From Glandiceps talaboti (taxonomy: Eukaryota > Hemichordata > Enteropneusta > Spengelidae): a stretch of 64,000 nt of DNA. Shown here piece after piece: positions 1 through 11,975 of this stretch; the first letter of the stretch is position 1, and each line of letters starts with the position of its first letter. Under the pieces are notes generated by a model that was given only the letters and a program-made list of their open reading frames with translations, was not told where the DNA came from and made no database searches. A program made the position numbers and the translations under genes. The stretch lies in NCBI RefSeq assembly GCF_964340395.1, contig NC_135549.1:30414832-30478831 (forward strand). Direction: 5' to 3'.

Positions 1-442
1 GGTATACAATTTATAGGCATAATTCATACCCCTTGTCACCTGTCATTAATTTTTTGTCAAAATACTAAATACTAAATCACTGCGCATGCCTGCTTCAGGG
101 AGCCACAGAATGAAATGAAACATCAAGATTGTTTTGTATATCTGGTCGAATACCCAAATATGTGAACAATTAAGTAAAGTTTATTGCCTAGTGGGCATTT
201 TTAACATTTAATGAGGTCATGTGAGGAAAATTTGTATATTTTTTTGATTATTTACTTTATGTGCAATCAAATAATATATGGTTATCCCAGGTGGAAATTA
301 GTGGTTTTGGACGTCAGGTGTTATGTTACCTGATACTTGACCCACTCTAACCCTATCGCACGATTCCCAGGTGGCCAATAGGGAAAGAGATATATAGAGT
401 CGACATTGCCCATAACAGAGGGTGAACCAAAACTTACATGTC
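1..442. other. no gene recognised
   Basis: AT-rich sequence without a convincing open frame, splice-bounded exon or RNA gene. The short open frames here show no family motif. Confidence 0.5.
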
Positions 443-925
443 TAAACCTTTAATAACCAACAGTTCGATATGTATTGGCAGAATACAACAAGATGATAAC
501 AGCTCTTCAAAAAATAATGACAGTGACAGAGTAAGCCTCTAACAAATAAACAGTTAAATATGTATTTGGCATAATACAACAAGACAATAACGTAAACTGT
601 CAAAAAACAACAAGTCATTGTCAGAGTAAACCATTAACAACCAACAGTTCAATAAGTATTAAATATGGCCCGGCATAATATAAGAAGGGAACAAGCTTGT
701 CATTGTCAGTGACTGGCTGAATTTAGGGGAGATGTTGATCACTGTTTGGACAACATGGATGGACGAACGGACAGAACCCAATCCATAAGTCCATATTCGG
801 GACTTTGTCCGGCAGGGACTAATGACAACTCTCAGAAAACGATAAGTCACTGTCTGAGTTAAATATGTATTGGCATAATACAACAAGATATAATAACTCA
901 GAAAATATCAAGTCAATATCAATCA
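443..925. repeat. degenerate minisatellite, unit about 90-100 bp
   Basis: At least three, probably four, diverged copies of one unit are visible. Each carries the core AACAGTT..ATATGTATT(T)GGC followed by ATAATACAACAAGA and then a CAnTGnCAGAGTAA segment. Copies begin near 446, 536, 631 and about 845; the third is interrupted near 660-840. The copies differ too much for a recent array. Confidence 0.65.
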
Positions 926-1055
926 CACATTACAGTGTCTCATCAGAAAAAAGATACTCAGTCAACAAGTGTCACTTTTTACCACCTTGCTGTTCCTTCC
1001 ACCATTTCTTAAGATCGCTAACTTGCGATGCCAACTCTTCTTTGTCAGGTTCTTA

Positions 1056-1655
1056 ACTTGTGATTGTTACATGAACTTGTTTTTGTCTTCATTTCAATCT
1101 CAAATGAATACCAGTTCCAAATATGAAATCACTGCAGACACATAAACTATACGGGATGGCACTAACTAATGATTTTTACATGAACTTGTTTTTGTCTTCA
1201 TTTAAATCTAAAATGAATATCCGTTTCAAATAGGAAATCACTGACACATAAATCATAGGGGATGGCACTAACTTGTGGTTTGTCTTCATTTCAATCTCAA
1301 ATGAATATCACACATAAGTTACAAATAAGAAATCACTGACACAAACCATAAGGGGTGGTACTTGTGATTGTTACATGAACTCATGGGTTTGTCTTCATTT
1401 CATTCTCAAATGAATACCAGTTACTGCAGACACAAACAATACGGGAGGCACTAACTAATGATTTTTACACGAACTTGTGTTTTTTGTCTTCATTTCAATC
1501 TAAAATGAATATCAGTTTCAAATAGGAAATCACTGACACATAAACCATGTTTATACATGAACTTGTGGTTTTGTCTTCATTTCAATTGAAAATGAATATC
1601 AGTTACAAACATGAAATCACTGCAGCCACAAAACCATGATGGATGGCGTTCCTGG
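1056..1655. repeat. minisatellite, about six copies of a 90-105 bp unit
   Basis: Six consecutive copies share the cores TTTGTCTTCATTTCAATCT, AAATGAATAnCAGTT and GAAATCACTGnnnACACA, ending in a CATAnGGGnTGGCACTAAC-type segment. Copies 1, 2 and 5 are most complete and copies 3 and 4 are shortened. The unit differs from that of the array at 443-925. No open frame runs through it. Confidence 0.8.
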
Positions 1656-2276
1656 ATTGGCTTGCCAAACAAATGCAAATGTTCTGACAAGGCACAGCTA
1701 CCATATGACTTTCAAACAAAGTGGATGCCAATCAGCCATATTAGATTGAATCATAAAACGAAATGACTGTATGATGTATGATGTGATACCCATGTCCATA
1801 ACAAAACTTTCTATATTTGACAAATTTATAGGATATCACTTACTTCATAATTAGTAAGTCAACAATACTGAATCAGATTACAAAACAAAATGACATGAAT
1901 ATGTATCACCCTGTCCTCGTGTCAAGAGTGATAGAATTGTGTTAAAGCAAGTCTACATACATGTAGTGGCTCCAGATACGAAATTATTATAACAAAATGG
2001 CCGTCAATCAGTTGTGTTCCATGGGATTTTAAAACAAAATGACATGATTATACCTGTGTATGACAGGGTAATTTGTCCTTGTGCCATGTTTGTAAAAAAA
2101 ATCAATTGAAACATGTCTAAGAAATTGCTTTCAATGGATGAAGTTCATCAGGAGGGCACTAGGAAACTCTAAACTAATTACAAAAATCAGTAACTTTATT
2201 CCTTCAAATAATTATTCTTTACGTCAGCATAATTGGAGCTGAAAATTAAAAGTCAGTATAGACAGTAACAATATTT
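1656..2276. repeat. weak repeats downstream of gene 1
   Basis: Three spaced copies of a motif close to TnAAAACAAAATGACATGA occur at about 1750, 1880 and 2030, roughly 130-150 bp apart. An AATAAA signal on the minus strand (read from 2200 to 2195) lies about 77 bp past the stop codon of the gene ending at 2277 and may be its polyadenylation signal. Confidence 0.4.
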
Positions 2277-2972
2277 CTAAGGAGCTTTGCGTTTCTTTGG
2301 CTTGTTTTTAATAATTATATCATACACGTGGAATTTGATATCTTTCCATTGTCGATTTACTAGCTGAGCTGAGTAGTTTTCTTTACATGCCAAATAAGCT
2401 ACCTTCCCTGGAATTTTGAGAAGCCTGATTTCTTTGGTGAAAAATGCCTTGACAGCTTCACCCTTGATGGTGGTCCAGTTTGTATTATAATGTGGTGTTG
2501 GTGAGACAGATCTTTTACCTGGAAATGATGTATAAACCCCCAGTAAGTTTGTGGTAAAGATACATGATATTCAATCAAATTAATCATTCACTATCCCTGC
2601 GTGCATATTTTAGACAGAGGCATACATGCATATATTATACGTACGTATGTATTTACAGGCGGCAGGCAGGCAGAATAAAAGACACACACAGACAGCCAGA
2701 GAAACATTGATTGGGCCAATATAAGCTAGGAAGGTAAAATGAAAAATGTGTACAATGAATAAAGTGAGTTTTCCCCAAAGTTCCATCACAGATCTCAAAA
2801 CTGACATATCGATACTGTTTAAAAGTGACGGTAATCAGCCAAAAATGCAGCTACAACGGCTTCAATCCCTATTTGTACTCACTAGATACATTTCCTGCTT
2901 GGCCTTGGTCCTCTTCCATATCTTCATGAATTGTACTTGTAGTTGAAGACACCTCCACTCTCTTTGGTTTCT
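2277..2972 (-). CDS. 3' end of an uncharacterised animal gene (two exons seen)
   Basis: Two minus-strand exons join in frame: 2972-2883 (acceptor TTGTGCAACAG, donor GTGAGT) and 2518-2277 (acceptor ATTTCCAG, stop TAG at 2279-2277). The junction completes a Ser codon. The first exon encodes an acidic, Ser/Thr-rich linker (PKRVEVSSTTST.. then HEDMEEDQGQ). The second encodes WTTIKGEAVKAFF, then KIPGKVAYLAC, RQWKDIKFHVYDII and a basic tail KNKPKKRKAP. A block of the form W...E..AV..FF....L..PGK..C....R.W..IK..VY..I is, from memory, the C-terminus of many uncharacterised fish and invertebrate proteins; its function is not known to me. The basic tail could be a nuclear localisation signal (inference). 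The 5' exons are not resolved. A possible first exon is 3632-3604 (ATG with donor GTAAGT), but its phase requires a further exon that I cannot find. Confidence 0.6.
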
Positions 2973-4982
2973 CTGTTGCACAAAAAAGGCATACATATCG
3001 TATTTTTAAATGTTACTGTTTTAGAAAATCTTGTTACATTATCAAAGTTGCATTTACGACGAAAATGACAAACCCTAAAACAAAATGTCGCCTGGTTCGA
3101 CAAAAATCACACTAACATTGTCACTGTTTTTGTCTGGCTAGACAAAACATCTCTTTGATCTTGTAAAAGATCTCGTCTGACTCAACAAAAATCTAAGTAA
3201 TATTTCCTCATGTTATCGTCTACGTCGATCTGGCGCGACAAGAACTGAACCTACAATTGATACATTTTAGTCAATTGACTGTCTCAAGGCAGAGACATAT
3301 GAATTTGGCGTTGATCTCAGAAGAAAAGGGTCAGAGAGGTGAATGACATTGGTGCAGTGTTTTTGGTTCAGTGTTTTGCCAGTGTTTATGAAAACTGGTA
3401 ATACAGGAGAAACGTGATACATTTTGAAACAACCACCTACATATGAATGCCAATTACAGAGGGAAACTATGGATATGTAGTGTTGGAAGAAGAATAGATT
3501 TGACCTTGTCAAAACCCTTGACAAAATCACTGCTAGGAAAACAATGATGCACTTGTTACTTTGGTAAGTGTGGTATGCAGTATGTGAGTTTGTGTTCACT
3601 TACTTCCATTTGTGGCCATCGAGATCATCCATTATCCATAATTCACTTCCATAGACTTAGTTGTTCTAAGATTGATTTCAGAGTCAATCCCTTGGACGAT
3701 ACCCACAGGCACTCGTGAAGTTGCTAGATGACAGAGAACTATGGCAATGCAGAATTACGACAGTGTCAGGCTGAACGGTGAGCAACGAACCTGATTGATG
3801 GCCCCTGCATGCCTGTCACACCACCATTGGTGGACTGAGATAATATTAGTATAGGAAATGCAGCGAGGCACGTTAGCACCGAGCATATTACATGTATCCT
3901 CAGACCACTACAGAGAATAATGGTTTGGATGTGTATGCAACAAGGTTCGACACTAGTCCGAGATATACCGCAGTACCGTAATGGTCGGCCGGCTGATCTG
4001 TATTCTCTATATATATATAGCGCAGTACCGTAATGGATGCTAAACACATTGCACGATAAGAATGTGAGAAATTGTTTGTGTACATAAGCTGTGTCCTCAG
4101 TCAAACAGACAGTCAGTAATTAGTGATCTAGGAAACTCTGCATAGTGCTGTACAATACCATAACATCGGTGACGGATCCGGATCATCTCTCCCAATTTCA
4201 ACTCGTCCCAATTTCAGTGCATCGGATTCCTGGACTGAATGTTTGTTTTATTTTTCAGTATCTGTTACGACAAAACAAATTAATTATTTCTTCCACAAAT
4301 TTATTGTTTCTATGTCATCTCTGGGCCGCCGTACATAGCAATGTCTCACAAAGATAAATCCCACAGGCATGCACATACGTCTTGGTCTTCACAAACTGTC
4401 AAGAAGAAATCTAATAGTAATAATTATTTGCTGGGAAAAACAGAAATGTCATTACTTCAACACTACAAGTACAAAATGTTACCATTTCAGGCATAGCAAA
4501 TAGCTATCTACAGTGTGCACAAGATATTGCACTGCAACACAAAGAGTCATACCCATTTCTGAATCTTGTTTACCGTCAGGACCCAGTAAAGAGTAAACAC
4601 AAATTTTGGGATTTCTGTAAACAGTGGGTACTGCCTACTCACGGCTAGCTGTCTGTCTTTCTGTTCACTGTCCAACTTTTATGTTCTAAGTTCTCAGCCA
4701 CCTATAAAGGAGATGAATACAAGCATTATATGCTATGTCATGGTTAAAAAGAAATCTTCAGAACGATTTGATTGTACATTATTAATAATATAAAGAAAAT
4801 ATCCATGGTAATTGTGATTTGGATAAAACAATTTATTACTGTACAAACCTGAACAATTGGACTCGTGTGATTTCTCCACAGTATTTAGGAAAGAATTTGA
4901 AATTGTGGTAAGGTGTAAAAAAAAATATGTGGTTCTGATTACATTGAATTTTAAAATAAGTGGGGGTAGGTAGATTTTTTAT

Positions 4983-5024
<42 letters not shown>

Positions 5025-6235
5025 CATGTGTGAGTGTACATGTCTAGTTCAGGTTTTCCATTGTTTTCCAAATGGTCACTGTGTTGTTTATTTATTCATA
5101 TCACTGAATTCATATCAACACTGAATTATTTACAAAACAACAGCTTGGCTAACATTACATTGAAACCAGAGTTTTGTTTGACATTTGTTATGATTCCAAA
5201 ATGGCGGGAACATAGCTACATTTGATCACGTGATTAAACATGTTCAATGAATGATTTTGTAAGTCTTGTCAGGCAATGGTCGAAGACGAATTTCATTTTC
5301 TTATAATCTGACCAAATCATGAGAAAGGGCTGTTATTGTCGTCAATGGAACTGAATTGTCATCGTTTGATAGTATAAAATAGAGAACAATTTGTGCGTAT
5401 TATTATTGTAAATTTAGAGAACAAACGACCTCCACAAAGTCGTTTTCCCGGCTTTTTCACTAACTCAGTAACTTTACATGGAGGCAAAAGACCAACTGCA
5501 TGTTCGGTACACTATTAAAGGCCTCAAAAAATAATTGTCTGCGGGTTCCGGTTACCCGACCCCATCTAGCTTTTCACTGCTGACCCTAAACTGTTTTTAT
5601 TACTAATATTAGGCCTAGTAACACTGCAACAATCGGATATATTACATGAATACACAAACAAGAACAGCAACATTATGTTGTCAGTTTTCTTCTTTTTAAC
5701 AATCTTATAGTTCACGATGTCATGATTTTGAAAGTACACCACAGAAAAGTTCTGAAATGATTTCATTTATTTGACCTAACGCAACATATTCGTTTTTAAC
5801 ATCGACATTTTCTATATTTCAGTCGTTTCTCACATCATAATTCTGAAATAACGTACCTACCGGTACGTACACGGTACAGATTATTGATGGCTGTCATTTG
5901 TTACGAACGTTAAAATAAGTTTTTTAAGACACTTTCGCTACGCACGTCTGTCAACATCGTAACATCACGTTGGTGACGGTCAGATCCCCTGGCTTTCGTG
6001 ACACAGCGTCAACTTTTAAAAAGTTGACAGAAACTGTCGATAACGAGATTATTTTGTGACTACAAGAAAATTAATTGTATTCCCACTCATTCTTCCCCAC
6101 AAATTGTGAATACTTGCACGTTCGTGGCGTACTGACCTTCGTAACAAATGAACAGAAGAAAGTCGTTGGCACGAAGCTCCGTGCACTCGATATGGCCGGG
6201 GTCGAATGATACATGTGACACCATACTATGGCTTA
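2973..6235. other. no supported gene
   Basis: Apart from the possible first exon at 3604-3632 (minus), no exon is supported. A short direct repeat, GCAGTACCGTAATGG, occurs at about 3970 and 4021. The other open frames are short, lack splice context and have no recognisable motif. Confidence 0.4.
4988..5021. repeat. (TA)n microsatellite
   Basis: About 17 uninterrupted TA repeats. Confidence 0.95.
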
Positions 6236-6980
6236 CCAGTCATAACGTCCCCGGGTCAAAACGTCCTCGGGTATGACCAAAATTTAACCAAGAGACTTGA
6301 CTGTGTAACAGTTTCCGTTCCTTCCCTAAAACACGGTCAAGTATCGATGCCCATATTCCGAACCATTTTCTGTTCGTGATTTACATGCTCATTTTCATAA
6401 AAATTGGAGGGCGTTCACCCACGTAGACATGAATATTTATATTGCGTAATACTAATAGCCAATCATGTACGACATGACACGCACTGTAGCTAGCATGCAG
6501 CACCGACCATTGATATTGACACGCAAGACTTTTACGACCTCAAATCTATGCGTATGAGTTTACCAATAGTATTGTGTCAACACTTGAGTGTAAGTGTCAA
6601 TAATTACCGTGAAAGATACAATTTAGTTTTCACCGACTTGCCAGTGCATACTACTTTCGTTCATCACGATTAACTATATTTGCATGATGTGCTAAATACA
6701 TTGATCAATCGCAGCATATTTGAAGCGTCGCCATGCGTGACTTCAAACCTTACCACCCTCTTCATTTGTGTTGCTAATTAGCACTTGTGTTAGCCGATCC
6801 ATGGGAGCCGCATAAACGTATTTTGGGCACCTGAGGTGGGTACGCGGTCACATTACTGTATTGTGATGTAAGAAATAAGGATATAATGTAACACACTCAC
6901 ACACAAATAGTTTGGGTCGAGGAAAATGGAAAGACGGGGACGTTTTGACTTATGGAAACCGGGGACGTTTTGACCTTTAG
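6236..6980. mobile_element. possible foldback or MITE-like element with GGGGACGTTTTGAC ends
   Basis: Both ends carry two tandem copies of a 14-15 bp motif in opposite orientation. The left end has two reversed copies, at 6241-6254 (imperfect) and 6251-6266. The right end has forward copies GGGGACGTTTTGACT (about 6937-6951) and GGGGACGTTTTGACC (6961-6975). The 0.7 kb between has no coding signal. A direct repeat GGGTACGCGGT occurs at about 6838 and 6980. Target duplications were not identified, so the exact boundaries are uncertain. Confidence 0.45.
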
Positions 6981-7118
6981 GGTACGCGGTGCGTCTGGGC
7001 GCACTGTTCTCGTGCAGTCGATCGCCGAGGCCGCGAACAGCGACTATACGCGAAAGAACTTTGTAACACTCGTCGCCCGTGGCAAACGACTTAGCCTCGC
7101 GCTGGTGCCGTACACAAG

Positions 7119-9669
7119 ATGGCAGTGTTGATGCAAGCACTGATAGCTGAGTTTGTTCGAGAATTTATGAACGATGATGACGAAGTAGTGGATAATGAAA
7201 TTCTGGCAGTTGTACTCGCCTAAAGTTTCAACAGACGAGAAACTACACCGAAAATATACAATTATGCTGAGGAAGTTATCCCACATTTCACACCAGAAGA
7301 TTTTCGTCAACATTTTCGTCTGTGAAGAACGACTTAATTGTGAAATAGTTTTCCACCACACTGGGTTGGGCTTAATTTTCAGAGTCGTTATCGTGGTGGT
7401 GAAGAACCAATCGTCAGTTCCAAACAATTGCTGATATTTCATTGGGTTCTTAGTAATAAATCTAGCATGAGAGAGGTTGCTCAAATTTTCGGTGTGTCAA
7501 AGTGGGCTATATTCACGAATGTTGCAGGCAAGTTGAAGACGCCTTGCAACTTCTGAAGGTAAGCATTTATTTATGAATCATGATGATATTATAGCCGTTG
7601 ATTTATACCAGTTCATCTATGATATAACGTAGAGCTTCCTTGGTACTATCCTCGACTGACTGCATTTATGGCAGTGTTCTGTATTTGCATCATAGTGTTA
7701 CATTGAATTTCAGTTGTTCTTGAACTTGTGGTAGACGATTATAATATGATTATTCATGATGCATACGTCGGGTGGTCTGGCTCTTCTCATGATGCTAGGG
7801 TCCTGAGAAATTTAGAAGTTTTGCGTAGAGCAGAGTCCAGAAGGGACATATACTTTTGGAGATTCTGCCTACCCAATCAAGCCATGCAGGGCTCGAAATT
7901 CGCGGTAGTCCCGCGTCCACAGACTACCAATGTTTGTCTCTGGGCTACCAAATTATGTGAGTGGTAGCCCAGTTGGGCTACTAAGTTTTGAATGAAACTG
8001 TGACAGCCTGACTCCGACGCCTTCCCGGGGCCTCCGAGGTCGCAGTCATGTGGGACCTGTTCTCCCAAAATTAGCGTCAAAATCAGTGCGTCTTTTCCAA
8101 ATTTGCATCCACACTACATGTACACGAAATACATGTACACTGTACACGTCATTCTTCCGTACATCGTACACACAGCTTGTACTTCCAAAATGTCACAACA
8201 AAACATTTATATGTAACAATATTCTGTATAGCGATTTAATGTTATCTTTCTATACTTTCAATTTTCTATGGTAATCACTCTCTGGAAATATGATCTCTGG
8301 CCCGGGCCCTTTCGGCTCTTCTCAGAGTCTGAGTACAGTACACTCTCGGTACAGCATTGCAGTAACTAAATTCCATCACATGAATGACAGCTTTAACTTT
8401 CAACTTGACAGAGACACAGTTGTAATGGTGTTTGATAAAATCTTATGCTGCTGATGAGAATTAACTATACACCTGTCCTACAGATTCGTTTATTCTTGAA
8501 CGATGCCTAAAACATTCCGTGTGTAAACCACGCTTATGCAACCACAGAGAGCTTGCAGTGGTGAATGGTAAAATTCACGTAATGCATTTGATCTAGTAGT
8601 AGTAGCAAAGCTCAAAAGAAAGTTGAAGTTTTAGTGAGAATGAAATGGTGACGTGATGGTTTGAATTTATCTGAGTGAAGTTTTCACCATGGACCGTCTG
8701 CCGATGTGGTCTTAGACTCTGATTATCTCTTCGCCCATGAATGGAAGGGCCTTTGCCATAATGGCCGTCGTGTATTGATACAAAACCTGTCTAACCCATC
8801 TGTTAATAAGTAACCAATTACGTGGATAGATAATGATAACAGCACATAGTTTCTAAACTACCCAAGACGTAGTCTCCACATCAGGAAATGGCCATGGGGC
8901 TTATGAAACTGTTTATACGTTTTCCATACGTTGAATCATATTCAAATTTTACAGGTCTCACTGCACCAAGAGATTTAGCTAATAGTTACTAGTAAGAACT
9001 ACGACTAGCTGACTTATTCTTCATTGCAATAATAACCGTACGTTGTTTGCTAACAGTAAGCCTCACATGTCCCCTCTTTATAACACGTCCTCAGAGACGC
9101 ATACATGCAAAAAATTGCGTCCCCAATGTCAAATATGGCGTGAAATACACACAAATAACGCGTTAACGTGACTTCTCAAGTTATTCAATCAATCACCGAA
9201 TTCAATACATCATATAGTTACATATATACACAAACACCATTAATTTAGGAATGCATGCATATGGGCTACCAGTCACTGCTCTCGGGCTACCAAATTTAAA
9301 TGATGGTAGCCCACCTGGGCTACCAATTGCAAGAAAAAAAACGAATTTCGAGCCCTGCCATGGCTTATTACCCCAATTAGAGACACAAGTTTCTACATAG
9401 AAGAATCATTATATCTCTTCTTGTTGTTAAGTTGTAGAGCAAGCCATTGGACACTTCAAGGGTAGAGTCAGAAGACGTCAAGATCTAAACAGTCCAAACA
9501 TTGATACCATTTGTAAATTGATAATGTGTGGTTGTATTCTACACAATGTATGTGTAATGACTGATGATGACGTTGAATCATTCATTGACATTGATCAGGT
9601 CCAGGATGGCAATGATTACCCAAACATTTTTCACAATGATGTAACCGATGTTAGGATTTTCCTTGGCTG
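7119..9669 (+). pseudogene. PIF/Harbinger transposase (DDE_Tnp_4 type), broken and split by an insertion
   Basis: PIF/Harbinger transposases cut and paste DNA with a DDE nuclease and need a Myb/SANT partner. Reading from ATG 7119, the frame gives an acidic start, then a stop, then NYAEEVIPHFTPEDF at about 7255. A helix-turn-helix stretch follows (SMREVAQIFGVSKWAIF, about 7465-7515). From 7712, after an acceptor-like TTTCAG, come YVGWSGSSHDARV and GDSAYPIK, which carries the second catalytic Asp. The frame resumes after the 7887-9357 insertion with PWLITPIRD, then VEQAIGHFKGR (catalytic Glu), ILHNVCV and the stop at 9667-9669. The first catalytic Asp block (GaiDGTHI) is missing, so there is an internal deletion as well as several in-frame stops. 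It is therefore not active. The convergent Myb-like relic at 10020-10440 is its expected partner. Confidence 0.88.
7887..9357. mobile_element. hAT-like non-autonomous DNA transposon nested in the Harbinger transposase
   Basis: The element starts CAGGGCTCGAAATTCG and ends with the exact reverse complement, giving perfect 16-bp terminal inverted repeats. It is flanked by the 5-bp duplication CCATG (7882-7886 and 9358-9362). Removing the element and one CCATG restores AAG CCA TGG CTT (Lys-Pro-Trp-Leu) in the transposase frame, which proves the insertion point. Just inside each end is a pair of hairpin-forming motifs of the type GGTAGCCCAnnTGGGCTAC (about 7925-7985 and 9263-9327). The interior has no transposase motif. 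CAGGG ends fit hAT elements; a 5-bp rather than 8-bp duplication suggests the hAT5 group (inference). Confidence 0.9.
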
Positions 9670-10019
9670 AACAAAGAAGAATATTGGGAATAATATTTTA
9701 ATTAAAGTGGCCATATGAATGGGGATTTGGTATTATTTTGTATTTCTGATTTCTAAAACAATTTTATCATGGCTCCCTAGTTGACAAATCAATGTGAAAC
9801 AACATAGACCAAGTCTGTGTTTGTATTTCAATACATTGCAAAAGATTTAGATATGTTTATGTGTAAAGTGTGTGTTATTGTACATACAATAACAAACCCT
9901 TTTTTTTTACATGTAATTTAGCTTTTTGCAATGTATTGTTTCACACATGCATTTTTTTCTGTTCTTTTCTTCTTCTCTCATTTTTTCTCACCCATCCCGG
10001 TACGTTGCCAACCAGCTCA

Positions 10020-10440
10020 TCAGTTGAGATACATTCGATCTTCTTTTTCTTCCCATAAATTCTTTTTTTTCAGTACTGTTGCACTAGTACTTGCATCACT
10101 GGCACTGGTCTCATCTTTTGATGTTGTTGACTCAAGGATGAAATGTGGCTGAGTACTGGGGTTGTTCCCACAAAGACTCTCGAATTCATCATAAAATAAA
10201 CAGGTTTTCCTGTCATTACCTGATATGTTGTTATGATCCTTGGTGGCACGATATTCTCGTTTTAGAGATTTCCATTTATTCGCACACTGATCTGTTGAAA
10301 AGTAAAACCTTTCTTATACATTTTTTTCACTGATCTTAGTCCAGATTGTCTTATTAAAAGTAAATAAAATCTTTTGTGGGGTTTTAAATCTTTAAGCATC
10401 TGGAACTTCACATACCCAGGTTTCCCTGGATTTGTCACTA
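10020..10440 (-). pseudogene. Harbinger-associated Myb/SANT-like DNA-binding protein, frameshifted
   Basis: Read on the minus strand, this region gives NKTIWTKISEK, then KMYKKGFTF, then DQCANKWKSLKREYRATKDHN, then LFYDEFESLCGNNPSTQP, and a Ser/Thr-rich tail ending in KKKNLWEEKEDRMYLN and a stop at 10022-10020. The pattern W..I...M...G......QC..KWK.L...Y...KD is the trihelix Myb/SANT domain of the second Harbinger protein, which carries or guides the transposase to the element ends (family knowledge). At least two one-base shifts separate the blocks, one in an A-run near 10320 and one near 10300, and a stop lies upstream. It converges with the transposase ending at 9669, the usual Harbinger layout. 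Confidence 0.72.
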
Positions 10441-11535
10441 TGTACATGACCAATGAGAGAGAAAGCTTTGATATCATTGTTACAGAATTTCCATTGTTCA
10501 ATTTTTCAATGTTAACCAGGGCAGGTTAGCCTATGTTTATACATTTACCTGCTTCCATTATGGCGATTTTCTTTGTGTTTGTAGGGTGGTGTTTCAAGAG
10601 TTTTTGCCTCATGGGTTTGGTGATTTTAAATAAAATACATTGAAAAGGACTAGCATTATTAGTGAATACCTTATTTCCATTAAATTTACTGTCCATTTTA
10701 TACTAATATAAGCGTCACAAGCTTTTGTGCAGCAACCATTGGCCATTTTGTTCGGGATACATCATCATGTACCAAATTTATATTGGTAGGTGGAGCTTTG
10801 GATGGCTTTTGCTGAGTTTTTGAGTTTTTGATTAATTGATCAGCAAACAAAGGATCTGGAAGAAATAATTAGCAAAAAACCCCAATCATATACACACGAG
10901 AATGGAAAGGAATGAGACATCACATCTCGCCTTGTGAATAAACATTTCCTCAATAAATTGATTTAGTGAACAACCTAATATTCTGCAAGAAAGTAAAAAT
11001 GTTTATTTTTTATTATTAAAAAAATGTGTTTAACGATTTTAAGAGATATGTGTGTGCTAAAATACATACAAAGAAAATTACAATATAAAAGCATTTAATT
11101 TTCAAATTTATTTTTTTTGGTAAAAGTGCCAGTGATACCATTTTGGATGTATCCATGGATCAGTGTGTGGCCATGTTTTAAAAAATATTTCAACAAATTT
11201 TAAAGACACTTAAAATGTATATCTATGGAGGTAGAAACATAGTCTTTCCTATGTTGTACGACAAGAAGACTCTCATCAATTGAACAGTTCATATCTTTGC
11301 ACAACAACAACAACAATAATTACACTTGACCCTGACGTCACATCAATATTATGATGAGACATGTTTGCTATATGTATTAAACGTAACTAAATTGACAACA
11401 GCTGCTCTAATAACTTCAAAGATTTCAAAGATGCCTTACTTCGGTACTATACTAATCGAAGTATTTAAAAAAGATTTAATGCTATGAAATAATTTATTTA
11501 TCAATTTCCGTTGAAGGTATATCAGTTTTAGATCG
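10441..11535. other. no gene recognised between two Harbinger relics
   Basis: AT-rich sequence with homopolymer runs. No coding motif or clear terminal repeat of either Harbinger element was found. Confidence 0.4.
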
Positions 11536-11620
11536 AGCTGCAATTGTAGCTCTGCTCGCGTACGGAGTAAGTCGTCCCTTCACGTGCACCGTCTGCAAGC
11601 AGGACTACAATAATTGTAGC
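11536..11620. repeat. imperfect inverted repeat (hairpin), about 85 bp
   Basis: GCTGCAATTGTAGCTCTGCT at the left is matched by AGCAGGACTACAATAATTGTAGC at the right, with TACGG/CCGT and GTCGTCCC-type pairing further in. A CTGCAAGCAGGAC segment in the right arm recurs near 14480. This could be the subterminal part of the Harbinger/RAG1-like element to the right (inference). Confidence 0.45.
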
Positions 11621-11975
11621 CTTTTTACTTATATTTTATTTTGTGTCACTGTTAGTTACTGTCAGTAAACATTTTTCGTTTTACTATTTTCTTTTCTTAC
11701 AGGGTCTAAAAACACGAGAGCAATGGAGCAAAACCGTTACAGCTACTGCAGTTATTTTAGACCATGACAAATAAAACGTATCGACGGTTTAGCTATGACA
11801 TCATCTTAAATGAATGTGTAGACACCACCGCCATACGTATGTACTCTATTTCAACTTTCTTTGTACCTGCAGCCAAAGAGCTAGTACTAGTTGTAGTAAA
11901 GGGCATTGTCGTACATGGATTATGTCTTTTATGTTATGTCAGTCATTTGTAATCAATTGTAATTATGTATTCCAG

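Noticed and set aside
443-1655. Regularly repeated segments that could suggest a CRISPR-like array
   Set aside because: The units are contiguous diverged minisatellite copies without unique spacers, and the genome is eukaryotic.
3604-3632. ATG followed by a consensus donor as first exon of the 2.3-2.9 kb gene
   Set aside because: The phase does not join to the next recognised exon and no intermediate exon was found; mentioned only as a possibility.
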